A program made the position numbers and the translations under genes. From positions 39,732,831 through 39,796,830 of the forward strand of contig OY726563.1 in NCBI GenBank assembly GCA_963383645.1: DNA of 64,000 nt, given 5' to 3'. The number at the start of each line of letters is the position of its first letter. Position 1 is the first letter of the stretch. Below, one piece after another: positions 1 through 9,722 of this stretch. The DNA is from Muscardinus avellanarius. Its lineage: Eukaryota; Chordata; Mammalia; Rodentia; Gliridae. Under the pieces are notes generated by a model. That model searched no databases. It was not told the origin of the DNA and worked only from the letters and a program-made list of their open reading frames with translations.

Positions 1-92
1 ACCTCGGCTTTCTTTCTCTCCTCTCCTTCCATTCTAATTTGCTGAGATTTCCCCTCCATCACCTGGAGTCCCTCTGGTATTACCACTACTCC

Positions 93-3000
93 CTAGCTTG
101 GGCATATTAGAGAAAACATATGTTCCTTCTCTTTCTGTGCTTGACTAATCTCACTTAACATAATGTTCTCCAGTTCCTTCCATCTTCTTGCAAATGCTAT
201 TATTTTATTCTTTATAGCTGAATAGAATTCCATTGTGTGTATTTCCCATAATTTTACAATCCACTCATCTGTTGATGGAGATCTAGGTTGGTTCCATATT
301 TTGGCTATTACAAACGGTGCTGCTATGAACATGGATATGCATATGTTAATGTATTTCTCTGAATTCAACCCCTTTGGAAAGATACCCAGGAGTGGAATAG
401 CTGGATAAAATGGTGGATCTATTCCCACCTTTCTTAGGAATCTCCATACTGATCTCCATAGTGGCTGAACTACTTTGCACTCCTGCCAACAGTGTAAGAG
501 TTCCTCTTTCCCCACATCCTCTCCAGCATTTGTTGTTGTTTGATTTCTTTATGCTTGCCACTGTGATTAGGGTTAGATGGAATCTCAGCGTAGTTTTGAT
601 TTGCATCTCCCTGATGGCTAGTGATGTTGAACATCTTTTCATGTATCTATTGGCCATTTGTGTCTCTTCTTTTGTGAAGTGTCTATTCAGTTCAGTTGCC
701 CATTTCTTGATTAGGTTGTTTTGCTAGTGTAGAGTCTTTTGAGCTCTTTGTATATTCTGGATATTAGCCCCCTATCAGAGTGGTGGCTGGTAAAGATCTT
801 CTTCCATTCTGTAGGCTTCCTCTTTAGGTTCTTGATGGTTTCCTTTGATGAGAAGAAACTTTTTCATTTGAAGAAATCCCACTTATTAATTCTTGCTTTA
901 ATTTCCTGAGCTTTGGAAGTCTTATTGAGAAAGTTACTCCCTGTACCTATATGTTGGAGTGTAGATCCTATGCCTTTCTCTAATAACTTCACAGTCTCTG
1001 GTCTAATTTCTAAATCTTTGATTCAAGTTGATTCCTGTGCATGGTGAGAAGTAAGGATTCAGATCCAACTTTCTACAAATGGATAGCCAGTTCTCCCAGC
1101 ACCATTTGTTGAAAAGGCTGTCTTTTTCTCCACCGTATGAGTTTGGCCCCTTTGTCAAAGATCAATTGACTACAGATGTGTGGGTTTGTTTCTGTATCTT
1201 CAATTCTGTTCCACTGGTCAGTCTGCCTATTGTGTCAATACCATGCTGTTTTTACTACTATTGCTCAATAGTATAATTTGAAGTCTGGGATTGTGATGCC
1301 TTCTGCCTGGTTCTTGTTGCTGACAATTGCTTTGGCTATTCTAGGTCTTTTCTTTCTCCATACAAAATTCATAACTGATTTTTTCAGGTCTATGAGAAAT
1401 GTTGGTATTTTAATGGGGATTGCATTGAATCTATAGATCACTTTTGGCAGAATGGCCATTTTGATGATATTTATTCTGCCTATCCATGAGCAAGGGAGAT
1501 CTTTCCATCTTCCAAGGTCTTCTTCAATTTAGTTCTTTAATGTTTTGTAGTTTTCTCAGTAGAGGTCTTTTACATCTTTGGTTAGGTTTATTCCTAGGTA
1601 TTTTATTGGTTTAAAGGTTATAGTAAATGGGATAGTTTTCTTTATTTCTTTCGTTGTGGATTCATTGTTGGCATAAAGAAAAGCAACTGATTTCTTTAGG
1701 TTATTTTGTATCCTGCAACTTGGCTGAATTGGTTGGTTAATCAGCTCCAGAAGTCTTTTGGTTGAGTTCTTTGGATCTTCTAGATAAAGAATCATATCAT
1801 CTACAAATAAGGATAGTTTTAATTTCTCTCTTCCTATTTGAATTCCTTTGATTTCCTTCTCTTGTCTTATTGCTGTGGCAAGAGTCTCAAGGACTATATT
1901 GAGAAGGAGTGGTGATAATGGGCATCCTTGTCTTGTTCCTGATTTTAAAGGGAATTCTTGCAGTTTTTTTCCATTCAATATGATGTTGGCTTTGGGTTTA
2001 CTGTATATAGTCTTAATGATGTTGAAATATGTTCCTTCTATTCCAATTTTCTGCAGTGTTTTTTTTTTAACATAAATGGGTGTTGGGTTTTGTCAAATGC
2101 TTTTTCAGCATCTATTGATATTATCATGTGGTTTTTGTTCTTAGTTCTATTTATGTGGTGAATAACATGTATCGATTTGTGTATGTTGAACCAGCCTTGC
2201 TTTTCTGGGATGAAGCCAACTCGTTCATGGTGTACAATTCTCTTGATATGGTTTTGAGTGCGTATAGCTAGTATTTTGTTTAGAATTTTTACATCTATGT
2301 TCATTAAGGATATTAGTCTGTAATTTTCCTTTCTTGAAGGAAATTTATCTTTATTTGGTCTGGGGGTTAATGTGATACTGGCCTCATAGACGGAATTTGG
2401 GAGAATTTTATTTCTTTCAATTTCCTGAAACAAGTTGTGAAGTATTGGGATTAGTTCTTCACTGAAGGTTTTGTAGAATTCAGCTGGAAACCTGTCAGAG
2501 CCTGGGCTTTTCTTTGATGTCAGAATTTTTATTGCTGTTTCTATTTCTTTGTTTGCTATTGGTTGGTTTAGGCTTGCTATGTCCTCTTGGTTCAGTTTAG
2601 GTAGGTTATATGTGCTTAGAAATCTATCGATTTCTTCCATGTTTTCCAGTCTGTTGGAGTATAAATTCTCAAAATAGTTTCTGATAATCCTTTGAATTTC
2701 CCCTCTATCTTTGGTGATGTCTACTTTTTCATTTCTGATTTTAATTGAGTTGATTTTCTCTTTCTTTTGATTAGGTTGGCCTATTAATCTTCTCAAAGAA
2801 TCAGCTTCTTGTTTTGTTGATTCTTTGAATTTTTTGTTCTCTATTTATTTCTACACGGATTTTAATAATTTCTTGCCTTCTGCTGGCTTTGGGATTGGAC
2901 TGTTGCAGTCTTTCTAGGTCCTTGAGTTGTGTTTGCTTGGCAATTTTCTGTTCTTCTTATGTGGGCACTAAATGTTATGAATTTTCCTCTCAACACAGCC

Positions 3001-3860
3001 TTCAAAGTGTCCCATAAATTTTGGTAAGTTGTTTCTCTATTTTCATTTAATTCTATAAATTTCTTTATTTCTCCTCTAATTTCTGATCTTACCCACTCAT
3101 GATTCAATAATGTATCATTCAATCTCCATGTATTTCAATAGTTTCTTTTGGGTTTCCTGTTGTTGGTTTCTACTTTCATCCTATTATGGTCTGAAAAGAT
3201 GCAGGGAATTATATTACATCTTTTGAATTTGCTGGTGCTTTCTTTGTGTCCTAGAATGTGATCTATTTTGGAGAAGGTGCCATGGGCTGCTGAGAAGAAT
3301 GTGTATTCTGTTGTTCTTGGTTGAAATATTCTGTATATGTCTATTAAGTCCATTTGGTTTATAGTTTTCATTAGTTCTGAAGAGTCTTTACTCATCCAGT
3401 GGTCTATCCAGTGGTGTGAGAGGTGTATTGAAGTCTCCCACTATTATTGTATTTGGGTCTATTTGAGATCTGATGTCCCAGAGGGTTTTACAAATGTGGC
3501 TGTACCCACATTTAGGGCATAAATATTTACTATCATTATATCTTCTTGGTGTATTGTTCCTTTTAATAAAAGGAAGTTCCCTTCTTTGTCTCTTCTGATG
3601 TGTTTTAGCTTAAAGTCTGTTTTGTTGGATATCAGTGTTGCTACTCCTGCCCGTTTTTGGTCCCCATTGGCATGATATATCTTTTTCCATCCTTTCACTT
3701 TCAGTCTGTGAATGTCTTTTGCTATAAGGTGAGTTTCTTGAAAACAGCATATATTTGGATTATATTTTTTAATCCACATTGCAGTCTGTCTTTTGATTGG
3801 AGAGTAAAGTCCTTTGACATTCAGTATTATTATTGAAATATGGTGTTTGTTTCCTGTCAT
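93..3860 (-). pseudogene. LINE-1 ORF2 pseudogene (endonuclease/reverse transcriptase)
   Basis: ORF2p nicks target DNA and copies RNA into it. Domains in order: AP-type endonuclease (from 3860, ILNVKGLYSPIKR, CCFQETHL, then SKIDHILGHK and FSDHNRMKVE near 3200), reverse transcriptase ([13 protein letters not shown] near 2500, [11 protein letters not shown] near 2100, [17 protein letters not shown] near 1900, active-site region LFVDDMILY near 1800, with V where LINE-1 usually has A), and the C-terminal region to 93 (IWNQPRSPSTDEW, AIKNKIIAFARRWKELE). Frame breaks occur near 3460, 3130, 2860, 2040, 1550 and between 1265 and 515. It is inactive. Confidence 0.93.
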
Positions 3861-3905
3861 TTTGTGTTCTATCTTCTGTTGGATATAATATTATTTCTTC
3901 TTTAC

Positions 3906-4875
3906 TTAGATGTCCTGCTGATCAACTTCATGTCTTCTCTGGTTCTGGAGTCTGCCTCTATTTTCTTCTTTATGGTTTATTTCTTTAAGTATTTTCTCCA
4001 GTGTTGGCTTAGAATTTATAAATTTTTTTAAGTTCTGCTTATCTTGAAACACTTTTGTTTCTCCATCAATTTTGAATAATAGTTTTGCCAGATATAGCAG
4101 TTTTGGTTGGAAGTTGTCTTCTTCCAGGGTCTGGATCACATCATACCAGTCTCTCCTGGCATACATGACTTGGGATGTATAGTCTGGGGTGATTCTTATT
4201 GTTTTGCCTCTATATGTCAGCCATCCTTTTGTTCTCACTGCTTTTAAGATTCTTTCTTTGACGTCTCTGTTGGTCATTTTGATTATTATATGGCGTGGGA
4301 ACGTTCTTCCTTTATCTTGTCTTAGTGGTGTTCTGTATATTTCCTTAATGTGAAGATCCAAGTCTCTTTCCATGTTTGGAAAATTCTCTGAAATTATTTC
4401 TTTGAAGATGTTATGGATGCCCTTGGTCTGTACCTCTATCCCTTCTTCAATGCCTTTTATCCCTAAGTTAGGACGCTTCATATTGTCCCATAGTTGCTGG
4501 ATGTTTAGGTGTTTTTGCCGTAATGACTTCTGTATGCTGTTGACTGTGTTTTCAGTTTTGAATAAACTGTCTTCTAACAGTGATATTCTACTTTACATTT
4601 CATCTAATCTTCCAGAATTTCTGTTGCTGTCTTCATTTCATTTATTGACTCTTTCATTTGATTCCAGACCTCTTTCTGATTCTTAGTGTTTCAATTTCCT
4701 CTTTCGTTTTCTGTAGACTTGTTTTAAAGCCTTTCATCCTATTGTAGATTAAGAGTCTTAACTCCCCTTCTTGCATTTCTTGTAGGTCAGTATTCGTAAT
4801 TTCTGTTGTCTCTTCATTATTCCTGGCCCTTGTATTTTCAACATTCTCAGTCCTGTTTTTCTGGTGTCTACCCAT
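3906..4875 (-). pseudogene. LINE-1 ORF1 pseudogene (RNA-binding chaperone)
   Basis: ORF1p is a trimeric nucleic-acid chaperone that coats LINE-1 RNA. The frame opens at 4875 (MGRHQKNRTENVENTR), passes a coiled-coil-like acidic/leucine region with stops near 4654-4590, then gives the RRM and C-terminal domains: GIKGIEEG, YRTPLRQD, FPRHIIIKMTN, YRGKTIRITPD, ARRDWYDVIQTLEEDNFQPK and a terminal KPTLEKILKEINHKEE block. By eye it differs clearly from the ORF1 of the ORF1-only elements at 36 and 59 kb, so the two belong to separate LINE-1 lineages. Confidence 0.9.
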
Positions 4876-5949
4876 AATTTGTGAGTATTATGTCTAATCC
4901 AATCTTAGTATTAGGAATTTAGAGGTATCAGCAGGTCAGCAATGCTTTTTCCAATGTTGAGGGTTGGGTAATGGGGGAGGAGCTGGGGTGATGGGTACAG
5001 GAGTCAGGTTAGGTAGAGGATATGTTTAGGTTGACGAAGAATTTAAGTATGATAAGGTAATATCTTGTTGAGAATGAGAGAGAGTTAAATAGTAGGAATC
5101 TTGTAGTTAGTATTTAAGTATGGAGATATGAAATACTTTGAATATTAAACAAGGAGATATAGTACAGGAAAAAGTTTTGCGGGAAGAGAGTAGATAGGTT
5201 AGAGTGGGGAAGTCTGTAAGAGGGGTGGGGGGAAGAGCAAACAAACACAAATAAAGTCTCAACACAAGATACAAAAGCTAACTATTATGTAATCAAAGAA
5301 AAAAAAACCGAAAGAGGAAAAAGAAAAAAGTAAGAAAGAGGAAAAAGGGACAAGAATAATATAAAATCAAAAGAACTAGTGACTGTGTGAGACCAGAAAA
5401 CAAAGCAACTACCATATATATACTAAAAAAAAAGTAAAAGAAAGAAGGGGGAAAAAAGAACAAAACAACAACAACAACTACTACTACTACAAAAAAGCCA
5501 GTCCTACTAATTTACAAATATGGGGTCAGGTCCATATAATATTTGAATGTCCGATTGGTGTGGTAGCTTTCAGAGTATAATCCAATGTCTCTTAATTTGC
5601 TCTATACTCTATTGTCAGCTTCTTAAGCCATTCTCTGGGTGTTTGGACACCTTTCTTTCCTTTGACAGCTTTTGGTTTAGGTGTCAGGATGTCTGGTGTC
5701 ACTGTTAATAAATTCTGTACCATTCCCAGGTTCTGTGTATTTCCAGCCTGTAGTCAGTGCCTCTACACTCTCCACCCTAGACTCAGGCCTGTGCTTCCCT
5801 ACCTCAGGGATGGAGGATGTCCAAGTAGTCTTGGAACCTCTCCCTGAGGCCCTGTGCAGGTATTGCATCTTGACTTTTCCTGTGTCTCTGGAAATTCTAC
5901 CTGGGCTACCCCATGGGTCCCAAGATGCACCCTGGGCAAAGGGTTGATG

Positions 5950-6600
5950 TAGGGTCCCTGGGTGCACACAATTACCACCACAGCGCTGCCAGGTCCCAGG
6001 GTGCAGGCTGGGTGCACGGCTATCACTAGACCTGGGCACGGGTGGGCGCAGACACCTAGCGCCTGGTCCAGGGCTCGGTCAGGGTGCCCAGGGCTAGAGA
6101 CGGACCCAGGGAACAGGCTGGGTGCTCTAGGCTGGCGCCCGAGTCTTGGGACATGGATGGGCGCAGACAGCCAGCGGTGGGTCTGAGGTGCGGGGAGGGT
6201 GCAAATGGGTCTGCGGGTGCAGGTGGTGCGCCGGGTCTATCACTGGTCTGTGGTTCAGGCAGGGCACATGAGGGTAGCGCTAGGTCCCAGGGTGTGGGGC
6301 AGGCATACACGGCTCATGCTGGACCCGGGGCACGGGCTTGTGGCCAAAGGCTAGTTTCCAGTCTTGGGGCGCGGGTGGGACACACACAACTATCGCCGTC
6401 CTGGGGAGCAGGTAGGGCCCGTGAAGTTAGCGCCTGGGATCGGGCAGGGTGCACGGGCGCACAAGGTGAGTGCCGAGTCTAGGGGTACAGGTGGCACAGA
6501 CAACTAGTGGGGGTCCTGGAGCAGGGTGCACAAGGATAGTGCTGGGTCCTTGGGCAGGGGACAGGCGCCCAGGGCTAGTGCTGGACCTGGGACACATGCT
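5950..6600 (-). repeat. Degenerate GC-rich tandem array in the LINE-1 5' UTR
   Basis: Units of roughly 55-70 bp recur about ten times. On the plus strand each has a core like GGGCACGGGTGGGCGCAGAC followed by a TAGCGCC/CTAGTG box and a GTCCNGGG box. Units are diverged in sequence and spacing. This looks like a monomer- or VNTR-type regulatory array inside the 5' UTR. Confidence 0.65.
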
Positions 6601-6886
6601 AAGACCCACAGCTTCTCTGGATGCACTCAGATACCTGACTTCCTTGATCCAGGTGTCTGGAGGACTCGCTGTGCCGCTGTGGTCCCGTCTTTGGTGAGCA
6701 CACAGGCTTCTGGCTGGGGCGCCGCTTGCTGCTTAAGACGTTGGAGCTCTATGTCCATTTGCAAACTCTTGGGTTATTTTGCCACGGTGGTGTCAGTCAG
6801 GTCCAGGGATTGCGGTTTGGGTTGGCAACCCGTGCTGGCCCTGGCGGGCGGCCCAGTTGTATCTGCAGCAGATCCGATGCTCAAAC

Positions 6887-6906
6887 TTTTTTTTTTTTTT
6901 TTTTTT
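6887..6906 (+). repeat. Poly(T) run
   Basis: About 20 consecutive T, complementary to an A-run in the 5' UTR of the minus-strand LINE-1. No flanking duplication is seen. Confidence 0.8.
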
Positions 6907-7130
6907 GCAGTGGCTCTCACAGTTCAGGGTTTCTGGATTCCTTCTGACGAGGTTCCTGGATCTGTTTTGGTTACTGAGATATATTTATTTTGTTGGTTAA
7001 GATGCTGCCTTCTCGGTAGTTGAACTTTATTTATTTTAGCTACCGAAAAGTGCTGTGTCCCGCAATCTCCATTTTTCTTTATCCCATGCACATAGTATTT
7101 AATAAGCTTCCCCCTGGCTCCCTTGCCACC

Positions 7131-7192
7131 TTTTTTTGTAGTACTAGGAATTGAACCCAGGGCTATTCTATCTTCAAGTTACACCTTCAACC
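7131..7192 (-). mobile_element. ID-like SINE half
   Basis: Starts with a T-run, then the complement of an ID unit (ATTGAACCCAGGGCT). The B1 half is missing. Confidence 0.75.
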
Positions 7193-7426
7193 TTTTTTTT
7201 TTTTTTTTTTTTTTGCGGTACTGGGGATGGAACCCAGGCACCCAGGGGCATTGTACCTCTGAGCTATACCCCCAGCCCTAATTTTTAGTCTTTTTATTTT
7301 TGAAACAGGGTCTCACTGAGTTGCGAAGGGCCTCCCTAAGTAGCTGAGGTTGTCCACGAACCACGATCCTCCAGTGTCAGCCTCCCAAATGCTGGGATTA
7401 CAAGTGTGCGCTACCACGCCCAGCTT
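7193..7426 (-). mobile_element. B1-dID SINE, near full length
   Basis: In plus coordinates: poly(T), ID complement (GGGGATGGAACCCAGG), linker, B1 complement (GTCTCACTGAGTTGCG) and end CACGCCCAGC. An extra CACCCAGG insertion lies in the ID part. Confidence 0.9.
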
Positions 7427-7454
7427 ACCCTCAGCATTTTATTAAAAAAAAATT

Positions 7455-7562
7455 TGCTTTGAAACAAGGTCTCACTAACTTGCTGAGGCTGGCCTTGAAC
7501 CTGCAATCCTTTTGTCTCAGCCTCCCAAATACTGAGATTACAAGTGTGTGCCACCATACCTG
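7455..7562 (-). mobile_element. B1 half of a SINE
   Basis: Contains GGTCTCACTAACTTGCTGAG and ends CCACCATACC; the ID half is absent. Confidence 0.8.
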
Positions 7563-7573
7563 GATCAGAAAAA

Positions 7574-7834
7574 TTTTTTTTTGCAGTACCAGAAATGGAA
7601 CCCAGGGGCATTCTACCTGTGAGCTACACCCCTAGCCCTATTTTTCTTCTTTGTTTTTTCTTCTCTTCTTTTTTCTTTTTCCCCTTTTTTCTTTTCTTCT
7701 TTTTTACTTTGAAACAGGGTCTCACTGAGTTGCAAAGGGCCATCCTAAGTAGCTGAGGTTGTCTACAAACCACGATCCTCCTGCCTCAACCTCTCAAATG
7801 CTGGGATTACAAGTGTGTGCTACCATGTCCAGCT
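7574..7834 (-). mobile_element. B1-dID SINE with expanded CT-rich linker
   Basis: The ID complement (7583-7640) and B1 complement (7715-7834) are separated by about 70 bases of T/C-rich sequence, much longer than in sibling copies. Confidence 0.85.
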
Positions 7835-7849
7835 CAGAATCAAATTTTA

Positions 7850-8062
7850 ATTTATTTATTTTTTATTTTTATTTTTTTTTGTGGTACTAGGGGTGGAACC
7901 CAGAGGCTTTCTACATCTGGGATATACTCCCAGAGCTATTTTATATTTTATTTGGAAACAGGGTCTCACTAAGTAGCTGAGGCTGGCTTCGAACCTGTGC
8001 AATCCTCCTGTCTCAGCCTCCCAAGTGCAGGGATTAAAAGCGTGCGCCACCATGCCCAGCTT
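7850..8062 (-). mobile_element. B1-dID SINE with 14-bp target-site duplication
   Basis: Flanked by AGAATCAAATTTTA at 7836-7849 and 8063-8076, which fixes both ends. The ID half carries GGAACCCAGAGGCTTTCTAC. Confidence 0.9.
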
Positions 8063-8498
8063 AGAATCAAATTTTAAAAAGTTATTTTTCTTTCTGGGGT
8101 AGGAGAACTCCAATGAACCAAAACAAAGTTTGGCTTTTAAACAATTCTATCTGGTGTTCTTCCAGTTATACAGTTAAAGCACTCTGAAGGCACGCTAATG
8201 ACAGGATTTTTTTTTTTTTGTCTAGGAAGCAGATTTCAGGATGGAGGTCAAGTGCATGGCTCAAGTGAAAGCTAGTGTACATGCAAAGGAATACGCATTG
8301 GGCTCAAGAATTTGAGTAATCATTCAGCAAGTACCTCAGACTCGAGTTGCAAGTTCAAGCTTACTCGCCCCAGTCTAATAACTCGTGTTGGTGATGCCAA
8401 TACCTGGCGATGCCCTCTTCAGGGTTTTGCACAGCCCTAGAGAACATTTTAAAAAGTCTCAAAAATCTGTTGCCACAGTATGTGTGTGTGTCTGTGTG

Positions 8499-8554
8499 TT
8501 ATTGAGGACTGAACTCAGGGGCATTCTACCTCTGAGCTACACCTCAGTCCTATT
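8499..8554 (-). mobile_element. ID-like SINE half
   Basis: ATTGAGGACTGAACTCAGGG followed by the CTACCTCTGAGCTACACC block, next to a short (TG)n run. Confidence 0.75.
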
Positions 8555-8555
8555 C

Positions 8556-8786
8556 ATTCTTTCATTTATTTATTTGCTTATTTATTTATTTATTGTGGTA
8601 CTGGGGTTGAACTCAGGAGCTTTCTACCTCTGAGTTACCCCCCTCAACCCCAGACCTATTTCGTTTTGAAATAGGGTCTCACTAAGTTGCAGAGGGCCTC
8701 ACTAAATGGCTGAGGCTGGCCACAAACCTGCTATCCTCCTGTCTCGTCTCCCAAGGACTTGGATAAATGTGTACTACCATGCCCAG
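8556..8786 (-). mobile_element. B1-dID SINE
   Basis: TTTA-rich tail, ID complement, linker and B1 complement ending CCATGCCCAG. Confidence 0.88.
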
Positions 8787-8794
8787 TTTTATTT

Positions 8795-8925
8795 TTTTAG
8801 TTTGAAACACGGTCTTGCTACATTTCTGAGAGTCTTGCTAGGTTGTGAGGCTGTCCTCGAGTCTGTGATCTTCCTGTCTCACTCTCCTAAGCATCCTGAG
8901 ATTATAAGCATGTACCACCATGCCC
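8795..8925 (-). mobile_element. B1 half of a diverged SINE
   Basis: Diverged B1 complement (GAAACACGGTCTTGCTAC...ACCACCATGCC), adjacent to the previous copy. Confidence 0.7.
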
Positions 8926-8950
8926 TCTGTGGCCATGATTTTTTACACTT

Positions 8951-9163
8951 CGTGTGTGTGTGACACTAAGGATTGAACTCAGGGATATTTTACCTCTGAG
9001 CCACACCCCCAGCCCTATTTTATTTTTAAATTTTGAAATAGTGTCTCATTAAATTGCTAAGGGCCTCCCTAAGTTGTTGAGGCTGGCCTGGCACATGTTA
9101 TTCTCCAGTTTCAGCTTCCCAAGTACTGGGATTACAGATAGGTGTGCACAACTGCATCTGGCT
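8951..9163 (-). mobile_element. B1-dID SINE
   Basis: (TG)n, ID complement (GGATTGAACTCAGGGATATT) and B1 complement ending GCATCTGGCT. Confidence 0.88.
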
Positions 9164-9202
9164 TTAACCCTATTTTTAAATAGAATTTCTTCAGTCATCT
9201 AA

Positions 9203-9400
9203 ATCAGGGTTTGGCCCAAACTTTTTTGGTAAAGGGCCACATAATAAATAGAGTGGACTTTATGGGTTTTATCATCTCTATTGGAACTCTCAACTCTGGT
9301 ACAGTAAGAGGAAAACAGCTATGGATGGTATGCAAATGAATGAGGGTAGTAGATGCCAATAAAACTTTATTTACAAAATTAGGCAGTGGGCTGGATTTGA
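9203..9400 (+). mobile_element. Fossil hAT (Charlie-group MER) DNA transposon
   Basis: Reads as the old nonautonomous element with CAAACTTTTTTGGTAAAGGG, ACTCTCAACTCTGGTA and CCAATAAAACTTTATTTACA in the expected order. The exact MER name is not certain from memory. Confidence 0.7.
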
Positions 9401-9484
9401 ATCAGTGGGAGAAAGAAAGAGGTTAGGAATAAGTTCATACTGCACCCTTCCACTAATGAATGATCCATTTAAAATACAAAACAA

Positions 9485-9722
9485 GCCGGGCGTGGTGGCG
9501 CACACTTGTAATCCCAGCATTCGGGAGGCTGAGACCAGAGGACCGCGGTTCGTGGCCAGCCTCAGCTACTCAGTGAGGCCCTCTGTAACTCAGTGAGGCC
9601 CTCTGTAACTCAGTGAGACCCTGTTTCAAAATAAAGAATAAAAAATAGGGCAGGGGGTGTAGCTCGGAGGTCAAATGCCCCTGGGTTCCATCCCCAGATG
9701 CACAAACAAAACAAAACAAAAT
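9485..9722 (+). mobile_element. B1-dID SINE with internal 20-bp duplication
   Basis: Starts GCCGGGCGTGGTGGCGCACA and ends in an (ACAAA)n tail. The unit AACTCAGTGAGGCCCTCTGT is duplicated inside (9567-9610). The tail abuts the candidate 3' end of SLC9A7. Confidence 0.92.

Larger units (their letters stand above)
1..7080 (-). mobile_element. Nearly full-length LINE-1, decayed
   Basis: The minus strand carries, in order, a long 5' UTR (about 7080 to 4876), ORF1 (4875 to 3906), a short spacer and ORF2 (3860 to 93), then the start of a 3' UTR that runs off the left edge. The length is that of a complete mammalian LINE-1. Both ORFs contain stops and frameshifts, so it cannot move on its own. It has the same orientation as SLC9A7 and starts about 2.6 kb beyond the candidate poly(A) site. 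Target-site duplications cannot be checked because the 3' end is outside the window. Confidence 0.93.
4876..7080 (-). other. LINE-1 5' UTR, with A/purine-rich and GC-rich parts
   Basis: The 2.2 kb upstream of ORF1 has no coding signal. Next to ORF1 (5240-5500 in plus coordinates) the plus strand is A-rich; farther upstream (5950-6850) it is GC-rich with scattered CpG. The element appears to begin near 7080, where the minus strand reads AAAAATGGAGATTGCGGGAC, recalling the GGxxGATGGCGG starts of LINE-1. An internal promoter is expected here from family knowledge; none can be shown directly. Confidence 0.7.

Noticed and set aside
6084..6482. 132-codon ORF and its overlapping neighbours in GC-rich sequence
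   Set aside because: Lies in the GC-rich array of the LINE-1 5' UTR, where stops are rare in every frame.
9640..9710. tRNA-like sequences with A and B boxes (here and in many other places)
   Set aside because: They are the ID halves of SINEs, followed by A-rich tails and lacking a full cloverleaf; not tRNA genes.
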